Assembly: GCF_024652905.1 (NCBI RefSeq)
Contig: NZ_CP102428.1
Location: 4,262,001 to 4,326,000 of the forward strand
Origin: Pseudomonas oryzihabitans
GTDB lineage: Bacteria > Pseudomonadota > Gammaproteobacteria > Pseudomonadales > Pseudomonadaceae
DNA: 64,000 bases
Reading direction: 5' to 3'
A program made the position numbers and the translations under genes. Of the stretch, positions 29,927 through 40,795 are shown one piece after another. Within the stretch, counting starts at the first letter, position 1. The number at the start of each line of letters is the position of its first letter. The notes under the pieces are model-generated. The model was given only the letters and a program-made list of their open reading frames with translations, was not told the origin of the DNA and did not search any database.

Positions 29927-32900
29927 ATGGCCGATTGGCAATCCCTCGATCCCGAGGCCGCCCGGGAAGCGGAAAAGTACGATAACCCCATTCCGAGTCG
30001 CGAACTCATTCTGGCTCATCTCGCCGATCGCGGCGCTCCGGCCACACGGCCCCAGCTGGCCGAGGAATTTGGCCTGGTCACCGAAGACCAACTTGAAGCC
30101 CTGCGGCGGCGCATGCGCGCCATGGAGCGCGACGGCCAGGTGATCTATACCCGCCGCGGCGCCTATGCCCCTATCGACAAGCTGGATCTGGTGCGCGGTC
30201 GCATCGCCGGTCATCGCGATGGCTTCGGCTTCCTGATCCCCGACGACGGCAGCGACGATCTCTTCCTCAGCCCGGCGCAGATGCGCCTGGTGTTCGACGG
30301 CGACATCGCCCTGGCGCGGGTCGCCGGCCATGATCGGCGCGGTCGTCGCGAAGGCGGCCTGGTCGAGGTGGTCACCCGGGCACACGAATCCCTGGTCGGG
30401 CGCTTCTTCCAGGAGAGCGGTCTGGCCTATGTGGTGCCGGACAATCCCAAGATCGGCCAGCAGGTGCTGGTGCCCGAGGGCAAGCACGGCGGCGCCGCCC
30501 ACGGCCAGTTCGTGCAGGTGCGCATCGACGAATGGCCCACCACCTTCCGTCAGGCCCAGGGCGAAGTGGTCGAGATTCTCGGCGACTACATGGCGCCGGG
30601 CATGGAGATCGAGGTTGCCCTGCGCAGCTACGACATCCCCAACGAATGGCCCAAGGCCGTCGAGAAGGAAGCCGCCAAGCTCAAGCCCGAGGTGGAGGAA
30701 AAGGACAAGCAGAAGCGCATCGACCTGCGCCAGTTGCCCTTCGTGACCATCGATGGCGAAGACGCCCGTGACTTCGACGATGCCGTCTATGCCGAAGCCA
30801 AGAAGTCCGGTGGCTGGCGGCTGTATGTCGCCATCGCCGACGTCTCCCACTACGTCAAGGTCGGCTCGGCACTGGATGCCGAAGCGGAAAAGCGCGGCAA
30901 CTCGGTGTATTTCCCCGAGCGCGTGATCCCCATGCTGCCCGAGGCCCTCTCCAACGGCCTCTGCTCGCTCAATCCCCAGGTGGATCGCCTGGCCATGGTC
31001 TGCGAGATGACCATCGCCGGCTCCGGGCGCATGACCGGCTACCAGTTCTACGAAGCGGTCATCCACTCCCATGCGCGCCTGACCTACAACAAGGTCTCCA
31101 CGGTGCTGGAGCAGCCCAAGTCGGCTGAAGGCAAGCAGTTGCGCAAGCAGCTCGGCGAGGTGGTGCCGCACCTGGAGCAGCTCTACAGCCTGTACAAGGT
31201 ACTGCTGGCCGCCCGTCACGTTCGCGGCGCCATCGATTTCGAGACCCAGGACACGCGCATCGTCTTTGGCGCCGATCGCAAGATCTCCGAGATCCGCCCG
31301 ACCCAGCGCAACGATGCCCACAAGCTGATCGAGGAATGCATGCTGTGCGCCAACGTGGCCACTGCCAAATTCCTCGAAAAGCACAAGGTGCCGGCACTCT
31401 ACCGGGTGCACGACGCTCCACCCCTGGAAAAGCAGACCAATCTGCGTCAGTTCCTCGGTGAGATGGGGCTGTCGCTGACCAAGGGCAAGGCCAATCCGGT
31501 GCCCTCGGACTACCAGGCGCTGCTGCAGCAGATCCGCGAGCGACCGGATTTCCGGCTGATCCAGACGGTGATGCTCAGGTCCCTGAGCCAGGCGGTCTAC
31601 AGTCCGGACAACAACGGTCACTTCGGTCTCAACTACGAGGCCTATACCCACTTCACCTCGCCGATCCGCCGTTATCCGGATCTGCTGGTGCATCGGGCGA
31701 TCCGCAGCGTCATCCGCTCCAAGCTGGAGACCAAGCACGTCAAGCGCGCAGGCGCCACGAGCATGGCCAAGGCGCGCATCTATCCCTATGACGAACTGCG
31801 CCTGGATCAGCTCGGCGAGCAGTGCTCCATGACCGAGCGCCGCGCCGACGAAGCCACGCGGGATGTGTCCAACTGGCTCAAGTGCGAGTTCATGAAGGAT
31901 CGCGTCGGCGAGACCTATGCCGGCGTCATCACCGCGGTGACCGGTTTCGGCCTGTTCGTCGAGTTGTCCGAAGTGTTCGTCGAGGGCCTAGTGCACGTCA
32001 CCGCGCTGCCGGACGACTACTATCACTTCGACAGCGTTCACCATCGCCTCTCCGGTGAGCGCAGCGGTCGCAGCTATCGACTGGGCGATCCCCTCGAGGT
32101 GGTGGTGGCCCGGGTCGACCTGGACGAGCGCAAGATCGACTTCGTGCTGCCGGCCAGCGCCGGGGCGCCGCGTGTGCGGGAAGAGCGCGAGCCGCGTCAG
32201 AAGCGTGGCAACCGTCGCCGTGGTGCGCCAGCGCCAGCGCAGGAACCAAGCGCTCTTCCGGTCGCCGAGACCGCGACTGAGACCGTTTCGCCGGAGCCAG
32301 AGCGTGAGCCCCGTCGCTCGCGTAACGGTCGTCGTCGCGGTACGCCGGCGCCAGTGCAGGAACCAAGCGCTCTTCCGGACGCCGAGACCGCCACTGAGAC
32401 CGTCTCGCCGGAGCCGGAGCGTGAGCCCCGCCGCTCGCGTAATGGTCGTCGTCGTGGTGCGCCGGCGCAGGAGCAGGGTGTCGCCGCAACAGTCGAGGCA
32501 ACGCCTGCGAGCGTTGCGCCAGAACCGGAGTCTGAGCCGCGTCGCTCGCGGAGCGAGCGACGGCGCGCGACCTCCTCGGCGCAACAGCAGAACGCCAGTA
32601 CGCCTATGCCAGTTTCGGTTGAGGCGACTCCGTCGAAATCGTCCAGGCAGGATGATCAGTTGCTCGGTAATACCGACGTCAGACGTAGTCGCGCGGTAAA
32701 GCAGGCCCTGCTGGCCGAAGCCAAGGTCGAGGGCGGCAAGCCCAAAACCGCAGGCAAGGCCAATGGCAAAGCCAAGGGTAATGCCGACAAAGGTAAGGCC
32801 AGCGACACGGCCAAGACGCGGACCGCGCCAGCCCGTCAGGGTAAGGGGGCGGCTGCCGAAGGTGCCGCGGCGGTGGATGCCAGGGTCAAGAAGGCCAAGG

Positions 32901-33049
32901 CTGCAGGTGCCAAGAAGAAATCGGCAGGCAAGCCCAAGATCGAAGACCAGGCCAAGGCCAAGGCTGCAGCCAAGAGCAAGACCAAGACCAAGGCCAAGGC
33001 GAAGAAGCCTCATCGCAAGGGTCAGTCGCGCCCCAAGGATGACGCATGA
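29927..33049 (+). CDS. rnr: Ribonuclease R with a long repetitive basic tail
   Basis: RNase R is a processive 3'-5' exoribonuclease able to degrade structured RNA, important in rRNA and tmRNA quality control. Domains in order: winged-helix start (about 15-85), cold-shock domains (85-240), RNB catalytic core (about 270-600; IDGEDARDFDDAV with the metal-binding Asp residues, FTSPIRRYPDLLVHR) and S1 domain (about 650-735; GETYAGVITAVTGFGLFVEL). The protein is 1040 residues, about 200 longer than the 813-residue E. coli enzyme. The extra length is a tail from about 740: near-perfect 39-residue repeats rich in Arg, Pro and Glu, then a Lys/Ala-rich segment (KAKAAAKSKTKTKAKAKK). Such tails bind RNA or ribosomes in other RNase R proteins. 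The stop overlaps rlmB by ATGA. Confidence 0.96.
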   Translation: MADWQSLDPEAAREAEKYDNPIPSRELILAHLADRGAPATRPQLAEEFGLVTEDQLEALRRRMRAMERDGQVIYTRRGAYAPIDKLDLVRGRIAGHRDGFGFLIPDDGSDDLFLSPAQMRLVFDGDIALARVAGHDRRGRREGGLVEVVTRAHESLVGRFFQESGLAYVVPDNPKIGQQVLVPEGKHGGAAHGQFVQVRIDEWPTTFRQAQGEVVEILGDYMAPGMEIEVALRSYDIPNEWPKAVEKEAAKLKPEVEEKDKQKRIDLRQLPFVTIDGEDARDFDDAVYAEAKKSGGWRLYVAIADVSHYVKVGSALDAEAEKRGNSVYFPERVIPMLPEALSNGLCSLNPQVDRLAMVCEMTIAGSGRMTGYQFYEAVIHSHARLTYNKVSTVLEQPKSAEGKQLRKQLGEVVPHLEQLYSLYKVLLAARHVRGAIDFETQDTRIVFGADRKISEIRPTQRNDAHKLIEECMLCANVATAKFLEKHKVPALYRVHDAPPLEKQTNLRQFLGEMGLSLTKGKANPVPSDYQALLQQIRERPDFRLIQTVMLRSLSQAVYSPDNNGHFGLNYEAYTHFTSPIRRYPDLLVHRAIRSVIRSKLETKHVKRAGATSMAKARIYPYDELRLDQLGEQCSMTERRADEATRDVSNWLKCEFMKDRVGETYAGVITAVTGFGLFVELSEVFVEGLVHVTALPDDYYHFDSVHHRLSGERSGRSYRLGDPLEVVVARVDLDERKIDFVLPASAGAPRVREEREPRQKRGNRRRGAPAPAQEPSALPVAETATETVSPEPEREPRRSRNGRRRGTPAPVQEPSALPDAETATETVSPEPEREPRRSRNGRRRGAPAQEQGVAATVEATPASVAPEPESEPRRSRSERRRATSSAQQQNASTPMPVSVEATPSKSSRQDDQLLGNTDVRRSRAVKQALLAEAKVEGGKPKTAGKANGKAKGNADKGKASDTAKTRTAPARQGKGAAAEGAAAVDARVKKAKAAGAKKKSAGKPKIEDQAKAKAAAKSKTKTKAKAKKPHRKGQSRPKDDA
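32186..32530 (+). repeat. Tandem 117-bp repeats in the RNase R tail
   Basis: Three units begin at 32186, 32303 and 32420, each starting with an (R)EPR(R)SR-type segment. Units 1 and 2 are 117 bp (39 residues, EPSALP and AETATETVSPEPE shared); unit 3 is 111 bp and has drifted in its second half (GVAATVEATPASVAPEPE). A fourth degenerate start (SEPRRSRSERRR) follows. Units 1 and 2 differ at several bases, so the expansion is not brand new. Confidence 0.93.
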
Positions 33050-33798
33050 GCCAGCTGGAAACCGTCTACGGTATCCACGCCGTGGAAGCGCTGTTGCGCT
33101 TCCATCCGCGGCGGGTGAAGCAGCTCTGGATCGCCGAAGGACGGCGTGAGCCGCGGGTCGAGGCCCTGCTGGAGTTGGCCGCCGGTCAACGCCTGGCGGT
33201 GGAAACCAAGCCACGGGCACTGCTCGACGAACTGGCCGAGGGCGTGCACCAGGGCGTGGTGGCCCAGGTCAGTCCCAGCCAGGTCTGGGGCGAGGCCATG
33301 CTCGAGGAGTTGCTCGATCGGGCCGAAGGTCCGCCGCTGCTGCTGGTGCTCGATGGCGTCACCGATCCGCACAACCTCGGCGCCTGCCTGCGCAGCGCCG
33401 ATGCCGCCGGGGCCCTGGCGGTAATCGTGCCCAAGGACAAGTCGGCCACCCTGACCGCGGTGGTGCGCAAGGTGGCCTGCGGCGCCGCCGAGGTGCTGCC
33501 GCTGGTGGCCGTCACCAACCTAGCGCGGACCCTGGAGAAGCTGCAGAAGCGCGGGCTGTGGATCGTCGGTACCGCCGGTGAGGCGACCCAGGAGATCTAT
33601 GACGTCGACATGAGCGGCCCGACCGTGATGGTCATGGGTGCCGAGGGCAAGGGCATGCGCCGGCTGACCCGCGAGCATTGCGATCATCTGGCCCGCCTGC
33701 CCATGGCCGGCAGCGTCAGCAGTCTCAATGTCTCGGTGGCGACTGGCGTCTGCCTGTTCGAGGCCGTGCGTCAAAGACGCGCCTCTGCGTCCAGATAG
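33046..33798 (+). CDS. rlmB: 23S rRNA (guanosine-2'-O-)-methyltransferase RlmB
   Basis: RlmB methylates the 2'-OH of G2251 in 23S rRNA at the peptidyl-transferase centre. The 250-residue SPOUT-class protein has an N-terminal substrate-binding domain (YGIHAVEALLRF) and the trefoil-knot motifs DGVTDPHNLGACLRSADAAG, MGAEGKGMRRLT and LPMAGSVSSLNVSVA. The start overlaps the rnr stop (ATGA), the usual rnr-rlmB coupling. Confidence 0.97.
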   Translation: MSQLETVYGIHAVEALLRFHPRRVKQLWIAEGRREPRVEALLELAAGQRLAVETKPRALLDELAEGVHQGVVAQVSPSQVWGEAMLEELLDRAEGPPLLLVLDGVTDPHNLGACLRSADAAGALAVIVPKDKSATLTAVVRKVACGAAEVLPLVAVTNLARTLEKLQKRGLWIVGTAGEATQEIYDVDMSGPTVMVMGAEGKGMRRLTREHCDHLARLPMAGSVSSLNVSVATGVCLFEAVRQRRASASR

Positions 33799-33875
33799 AC
33801 TGCCCCAGGAAACGTCTGGGTACCGACCTGGCGCGTATCGCACTATACGAATCGCGCTGCAGTGCGCAAAATACC

Positions 33876-33907
33876 GGCCTCGCCCTGGGAAAGCCCGGGG
33901 CGAGACC
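33876..33907 (+). promoter_or_regulatory. Strong hairpin in the leader of the receiver-protein gene
   Basis: A 14-bp stem with one mismatch and one G-T pair (GGCCTCGCCCTGGG against CCCGGGGCGAGACC, loop AAAG) ends 7 bases before the AAGAGG ribosome site at 33915-33920. There is no U tract, so it is not a normal terminator; it could end the rlmB transcript weakly, protect the mRNA, or control translation. A TATACG box at 33844-33849 might be the -10 of a promoter just upstream. Confidence 0.45.
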
Positions 33908-33928
33908 TGTCAACAAGAGGATGCCCGC

Positions 33929-34303
33929 GTGAGTCAGGAGATCCAAGAGCCGGTAGGCTTGCGAGTGCTGCTCGTCGAAGACGATGCCACGCTGCGCATG
34001 CTGACCACCGAAGTCATCGAGGAGCTGGACCATCAGGTCACGGCCGTCGCCTCGGCGGAGGCTGCCCTCGAGTTGCTGCCGCAACGCGAGCACGATGTGC
34101 TGTTCACCGATATCGGGCTGGGCGGCATGTCCGGGATCGAGTTGACCCGGCGTGCCCTGGCGATGGATCCGACGCTGCGCATCGTCGTCGCCTCGGGTTA
34201 TGCCTTCGAGCGCGAGCCCGGCATGGAGGCGCGGGTCGGGGTGCTGATCAAGCCCTATGACCTGAACAAGATCCGCCAAGCCTTGGCCGACGTGCAACGC
34301 TGA
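33929..34303 (+). CDS. Orphan single-domain response regulator (receiver) protein
   Basis: A CheY-like protein of 124 residues with no output domain. It has the acidic pair Asp18-Asp19, phospho-acceptor Asp61 (LFTDIGLGG), switch Ser89 (VVASG) and Lys108 (IKPYD), so phosphorylation is likely. No histidine kinase is nearby. The start is taken as GTG 33929, eight bases after AAGAGG; the longer frame from 33728 overlaps rlmB and lacks similarity. The receiver sequence resembles those of hybrid kinases (VLLVEDDATLRMLTTEVIEELDH), so it may serve as a phosphate sink or phosphorelay partner. Confidence 0.82.
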   Translation: MSQEIQEPVGLRVLLVEDDATLRMLTTEVIEELDHQVTAVASAEAALELLPQREHDVLFTDIGLGGMSGIELTRRALAMDPTLRIVVASGYAFEREPGMEARVGVLIKPYDLNKIRQALADVQR

Positions 34304-34345
34304 GTGCCTGTGGCTGCCCGGCGGTCGCGCCGGTCATGCCTGCGG

Positions 34346-34374
34346 TTGCGCCCCTCGGCGCCCTTCTCTAGAAT
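34346..34374 (+). promoter_or_regulatory. Sigma-70 promoter of the rpsF operon
   Basis: TTGCGC (34346-34351), 17-base spacer, TAGAAT (34369-34374). It lies directly upstream of the structured leader of rpsF and is the best promoter match in this gap. Confidence 0.6.
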
Positions 34375-34382
34375 GTTGCCCC

Positions 34383-34415
34383 TTGCCCGGAGTGCGTCCG
34401 CATTCCGCTGGGCAA
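34383..34415 (+). promoter_or_regulatory. Putative S6:S18-binding autoregulatory leader
   Basis: The leader folds with an outer stem TTGCCC/GGGCAA and an inner hairpin GAGTGC-GTCC-GCATTC, leaving an unpaired CCG (34405-34407) at the junction on the 3' side. Leaders of rpsF operons in many bacteria contain such a hairpin with a CCG bulge that mimics the 16S rRNA site of the S6:S18 dimer and gives feedback control. Position, size and the CCG fit that family; I have not run a covariance model. Confidence 0.45.
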
Positions 34416-34485
34416 GTCATCCGAACTATTCACTCCTTGTCTGACCGCGTTTCCGCGGCAGGCTGCAACCCGTAAGGAGCATTAA

Positions 34486-34902
34486 ATGCGTCATTACGAA
34501 GTCGTGTTCCTGGTTCATCCGGACCAGAGCGAACAGGTGGGCGGCATGGTCGAGCGCTACACCAAGGCTATCGAAGAAGACGGTGGCAAAGTCCATCGCC
34601 TGGAAGACTGGGGCCGTCGTCAGCTGGCTTATGCCATCGACAACGTTCACAAGGCTCACTATGTACTCATGAACATCGAGTGCAGCGCCAAGGCCCTGGC
34701 CGAGCTGGAAGACAACTTCCGCTACAACGACGCCGTGATCCGTAACATGATCCTGCGCCGTGACGAGGCCGTCACCGGTCAATCCGAGATGCTCAAGGCC
34801 GAAGAAAACCGCAACGAGCGTCGCGAGCGTCGCGAGCGTCCTGCCGAGTCCGAGTCCGAGTCCGCCGAAGGCAACTCCGACGACGCCGACAGCGCCGAGT
34901 AA
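34486..34902 (+). CDS. rpsF: Small ribosomal subunit protein bS6
   Basis: bS6 binds S18 on the platform of the 30S subunit. The 138-residue protein has the ferredoxin-like fold sequence [31 protein letters not shown] and [14 protein letters not shown], and a C-terminal acidic tail ([13 protein letters not shown]), where E. coli S6 receives added glutamates. It is the first gene of the rpsF-rpsR-DUF2232-rplI operon; TAAGGAG lies upstream at 34473-34479. Confidence 0.98.
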   Translation: MRHYEVVFLVHPDQSEQVGGMVERYTKAIEEDGGKVHRLEDWGRRQLAYAIDNVHKAHYVLMNIECSAKALAELEDNFRYNDAVIRNMILRRDEAVTGQSEMLKAEENRNERRERRERPAESESESAEGNSDDADSAE

Positions 34903-34928
34903 TCTGGATCTAGCGAGGAATCATTGTC

Positions 34929-35159
34929 ATGGCACGTTTCTTCCGTCGTCGTAAGTTCTGCCGTTTCACCGCCGAAGGCGTGAAAGAGATCGACTACAAG
35001 GATCTCAACACCCTGAAGGCCTACGTCTCCGAAACCGGCAAGATCGTCCCGAGCCGTATCACTGGCACCAAGGCCAAGTACCAGCGTCAGCTGGGCACCG
35101 CCATCAAGCGTGCCCGTTACCTGGCCCTGCTGCCCTACACCGACAGCCACGGTCGTTGA
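34929..35159 (+). CDS. rpsR: Small ribosomal subunit protein bS18
   Basis: bS18 is the partner of S6 in the 30S platform. The 76-residue basic protein shows the family pattern [39 protein letters not shown] and [20 protein letters not shown]. It is 26 bases after rpsF. Confidence 0.98.
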   Translation: MARFFRRRKFCRFTAEGVKEIDYKDLNTLKAYVSETGKIVPSRITGTKAKYQRQLGTAIKRARYLALLPYTDSHGR

Positions 35160-35194
35160 TCGACGCCTGATCACGGATAACGGATAAACACGGC

Positions 35195-36085
35195 ATGCGG
35201 CCTCTGGCTGAGTTCATCATGCGCGGCCGCACCCAAGCCACTCTCGTGGTGGTACTGGGTGCAGTCGTGCCGCTGCTGTACTGGATGACCGCTGCCGGTG
35301 GCAGCCTGGTGCTGTTGCGCCGGGGACCTGCTGCAGCGGCCGGGGTGCTGGTCTGGGCCCTGCTGCCAGCGCTGTTCTGGCTGTATCTGGGTGATGCCAG
35401 CATCGTGCTGGTGTTGCTGGGTTCGACGCTGCTGGCGGCACTACTGCGCCAGAGTCTGTCCTGGACACGGGTGCTGTTGGCCAGTGTCCCGCTGGGGTTG
35501 GTTTTCGCCCTGGTGCTGGGGCAGGTCTATGCCGAGGGCATCGCGCAGCTGGCGGAGGAAATCCGTCGGTTGCTGCCCCAGGTGTTGGGCCCGAGCGCGG
35601 CGCAGTTGCCGCCGGAAAAGCAGGCGCAGTTGCAGCAGTTGCTGCTGCCCGTGCTGACCGGCCTGATGGCGGCGTTCTTCCAGATCACTTGCCTGCTGTG
35701 CCTGATGCTCGGGCGCTACTGGCAGGCGGCGCTGTACAACCCCCAGGGGTTTGGTCGCGAATTTCGCGCCCTGCGTCTGCGTCCAGCCATCGCGCTCGGC
35801 CTGTTGGCTCTGCTGGTGCTGGCGCCGAACCTGGGCAGTGGGCTTGGCCTGCTGACCCCGCTGTGCAGCGTGCCGCTGGCCTTTGCCGGCATCGCCCTGC
35901 TACACGGGCTGGTGGCGGCCAAGCGCCTGGCAGGATTCTGGCTGGTGGGGCTGTACGTGACGCTGTTGCTGTTCGGGCAGCTGATCTATCCGTTGTTGGT
36001 GATTCTGGCTGTGATCGATAGCGTGTTCGATTTCCGTGGGCGGTCTGCGCAAGAGCCGCAGGGGCCCGCGGACGGTGAAGGTTAA
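35195..36085 (+). CDS. DUF2232 multi-spanning membrane protein
   Basis: A 296-residue inner-membrane protein with roughly seven or eight hydrophobic helices (for example about residues 13-35, 46-65, 66-85, 95-113, 150-175, 205-230). It lies between rpsR and rplI, as PA4933 does in P. aeruginosa, and belongs by position and general pattern to the DUF2232 (YybS-like) group, related to substrate-binding membrane components of vitamin importers. No substrate can be assigned. It shares the ribosomal protein transcript: 35 bases after rpsR and 20 before rplI. Confidence 0.85.
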   Translation: MRPLAEFIMRGRTQATLVVVLGAVVPLLYWMTAAGGSLVLLRRGPAAAAGVLVWALLPALFWLYLGDASIVLVLLGSTLLAALLRQSLSWTRVLLASVPLGLVFALVLGQVYAEGIAQLAEEIRRLLPQVLGPSAAQLPPEKQAQLQQLLLPVLTGLMAAFFQITCLLCLMLGRYWQAALYNPQGFGREFRALRLRPAIALGLLALLVLAPNLGSGLGLLTPLCSVPLAFAGIALLHGLVAAKRLAGFWLVGLYVTLLLFGQLIYPLLVILAVIDSVFDFRGRSAQEPQGPADGEG

Positions 36086-36105
36086 AAGTTAAGAGGAAAG
36101 ACTCA

Positions 36106-36552
36106 ATGGATGTCATCCTGCTGGAAAAGATCGCCAACCTGGGCAACCTGGGCGACAAAGTGAACGTCAAGGGCGGTTACGCCCGTAACTTCCTGCTGCC
36201 GCAGGGCAAGGCCACCGCAGCCACCGCTGCCAACGTCGAGGCTTTCGAAGCTCGTCGTGCCGAGCTCGAAAAGCAGGCTGCCGAGAAGAAGGCCGAGGCT
36301 GACGCCCGTGCCGCCAAGCTGGCTGAACTGACCGTGACCATCGCCGCCAACTCCGGCGACGAAGGCAAGCTGTTCGGTTCCATCGGCACCCGCGACATCG
36401 CCGAAGCCGTTAGCGCCGCTGGCGTCGAACTGGACAAGAGCGAAGTTCGCCTGCCCAACGGCGCGCTGCGCAGTGTTGGCGAATACGACGTCGAAGTGCA
36501 CCTGCACACCGACGTCGAAGCTACCGTCAAGATCGTCGTCGTCGCTGAATAA
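36106..36552 (+). CDS. rplI: Large ribosomal subunit protein bL9
   Basis: bL9 binds 23S rRNA near L1 and helps keep the reading frame. The 148-residue protein begins [19 protein letters not shown] with the RNA-binding N domain ([14 protein letters not shown]), a long connecting helix (about 40-75) and the C domain ([22 protein letters not shown]). It ends the ribosomal operon and is followed by a terminator. Confidence 0.98.
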   Translation: MDVILLEKIANLGNLGDKVNVKGGYARNFLLPQGKATAATAANVEAFEARRAELEKQAAEKKAEADARAAKLAELTVTIAANSGDEGKLFGSIGTRDIAEAVSAAGVELDKSEVRLPNGALRSVGEYDVEVHLHTDVEATVKIVVVAE

Positions 36553-36607
36553 GCGCGCCGTCGCCTGACTGGCGGACTTGCGCCCTGGCGCAGGTCTGTC
36601 GACAATC

Positions 36608-36645
36608 GGGCACGTCATTGCCAAGGCAGTGACGTGCCCTTTGTC
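36608..36645 (+). terminator. Rho-independent terminator after rplI
   Basis: A perfect 10-bp stem GGGCACGTCA / TGACGTGCCC, extended inside by TTGCC/GGCAG, is followed by TTTGTCTTTT. It separates the ribosomal operon from dnaB. Confidence 0.85.
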
Positions 36646-36703
36646 TTTTCTGCCGTTTCGAAAAATCATTTCGCCGCCCGCAATGGGGGCCCAAGACCTG
36701 CGC

Positions 36704-39114
<2,411 letters not shown>

Positions 39115-39194
39115 CCCACACGCAGCCGGCGCCGCTATCGCTTCGGGTGGTGGCGGCTGCGTCTCTCGTCGAAGCCGGATTCGGATCCGCCGCC

Positions 39195-40676
39195 ATGCCC
39201 CAGACGCTCACCCCGCTGCAGACCCGGGGGCTGTTCCTTTCCGCGCTGCTGCTGTTCGTGCTGCCCTTCATCCTGGTCGACTTCCCCTATGTCGATGACA
39301 ACTGGCGCATCCAGCTGGAGAACGGCCCGGAGTGGCGGCAGCAGGGGCGGGTGCTCACCGAGGTCTTCTACCGGCTGCTGACCTTCAGCGGCAGCACCCT
39401 CAATCTCTTCCCCCTGCCGCTGCTGATCGCCTGCGCCGCCGCGGCCTGGGCTCTGACCGACCTGGCCCGGCACTGCTTCGGCGCGCCCCAGCCGACCCAG
39501 TGCCTGGCCCTGCTGCCGCTATGGTTCTCGCCGTTCTGGCTGGGCAACCTGACCTACCAGTACGACGGCCCCACCATGGCCCTGAGTCTGGTGGCGGCGA
39601 TCTATGCGGTGATCTATCGCAGTCGCCATACCACGCTGGCGCTGCTGGTGCCGGCGGCACTGCTGGCGGTGGCCGTCGCCTTCTACCAGGTGGCGCTCAA
39701 TGTCTTCATCGGGCTCTGCTGCCTGGAGCTGATCCGCGCCGTGCAGCGCCGCGAGGCGCCCGAGCAGGCGCTGCGGCTGGTGCTGCGCCAGGGCCTGCAG
39801 CTGCTGCTGGGTGGCGTCCTCTATTACCTGACGGCCTACCAGTTGATGGCGACTACGCGGCACGCCGGCGTGGGCGGTCAGGTGCTGCTCGAGCTCTGGC
39901 ACCGGCTGGGCGAGGTGCTGCACAGCGTCGCCTTGCTGGTCACTCCGGGCAATCTCTGGCTGTGGTGGCTGTTCGGTGGGCTGGCCGTGATCGGTTACGG
40001 CCTGGGGGCCCTGGCCTATGCCCGAGCCTATGGCCAGCGGGCGTTGCTGCCCCTGCTGCTGTACGGCGCGACCCTGCCGGTGCTGGCCTTTTGCGTGGCC
40101 GGCATCACCCTGCTGTTCAGCGACTTCATCCTCGAAGCCCGCACCCTGATGGGGCTGGCGGTCGTCCTGACCCTGGCGCTGCTGCTGGCCCACGATCTGC
40201 TGGAGCGTCTCCAGCCTCGGTTGACCTGGCTGCTGGTGCTGCCGGTGCTGTGGATGCTGTCCCTGGCCTATGCCTATGGGCAGGTGCTCTCGGCGCAAAA
40301 GACCTTCGAGCGCGGTTTCGTCCAGGAGCTGCACCATGACCTCAGCAGTCGTCCGGAGCTGCGGTCGCTCAAGCGCCTGCTCTGGACCGGCGGTCCGCTG
40401 GAGGTGGCCTGGCTGCCGCTGGCGCAGAAGACCTTCGAGCAGGTGCCGGCCTTGCCCTTCATCCTCGGCCTGTCGCCGGGCAACTTCATGATCGCCGAGC
40501 GGCTGCTGGACCTGGGGGTGATCGACGATGCCGACAGCGACAGCTGCAGCCAGCGCGTAGCCGTGCCCGGGGCCGCCACGCGGCTGGTGGACAACCGTTT
40601 CTATGACATCTGGGCGCTGGGCGAGGACGGCTGCATCATCATGAAGCCACAGCGACCCTGGGTGCCGTTCGAGTAG
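39195..40676 (+). CDS. GtrII-like membrane glucosyltransferase family protein
   Basis: A 493-residue integral membrane protein with 10 to 11 helices up to about residue 360, then a soluble C-terminal region of about 120 residues. The segment DFPYVDDNWRIQ after the first helix, with an acidic pair facing the periplasm, and the overall size fit the GtrII family of O-antigen glucosyltransferases that use polyprenyl-linked glucose. The usual partners GtrA (flippase) and GtrB (bactoprenol glucosyltransferase) are not next to it. ATG 39195 starts the protein just before TM1. Substrate unknown. Confidence 0.7.
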   Translation: MPQTLTPLQTRGLFLSALLLFVLPFILVDFPYVDDNWRIQLENGPEWRQQGRVLTEVFYRLLTFSGSTLNLFPLPLLIACAAAAWALTDLARHCFGAPQPTQCLALLPLWFSPFWLGNLTYQYDGPTMALSLVAAIYAVIYRSRHTTLALLVPAALLAVAVAFYQVALNVFIGLCCLELIRAVQRREAPEQALRLVLRQGLQLLLGGVLYYLTAYQLMATTRHAGVGGQVLLELWHRLGEVLHSVALLVTPGNLWLWWLFGGLAVIGYGLGALAYARAYGQRALLPLLLYGATLPVLAFCVAGITLLFSDFILEARTLMGLAVVLTLALLLAHDLLERLQPRLTWLLVLPVLWMLSLAYAYGQVLSAQKTFERGFVQELHHDLSSRPELRSLKRLLWTGGPLEVAWLPLAQKTFEQVPALPFILGLSPGNFMIAERLLDLGVIDDADSDSCSQRVAVPGAATRLVDNRFYDIWALGEDGCIIMKPQRPWVPFE

Positions 40677-40689
40677 GGGGGCTTGAGGG

Positions 40690-40782
40690 GTAGGTTGGGC
40701 AGAGCGCAGCGAAGCCCAACATTGTCAGGTCGTGCGCGGACTGTTGGGCTTCGACGATGGAGCCATCTCAGCCCAATCTACG
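40690..40782. repeat. Palindromic GTAGGTTGGG repeat pair, copy A
   Basis: GTAGGTTGGGC plus GAAGCCCAAC, then the inverted unit GTTGGGCTTCG plus CCCAATCTACG. The two units can fold on each other as one long stem-loop. The same element is at 44808-44890 and 63900-63978. It fills the gap between two convergent genes and may stop transcription there. Confidence 0.85.
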
Positions 40783-40795
40783 GGTGCGAGGGCGA

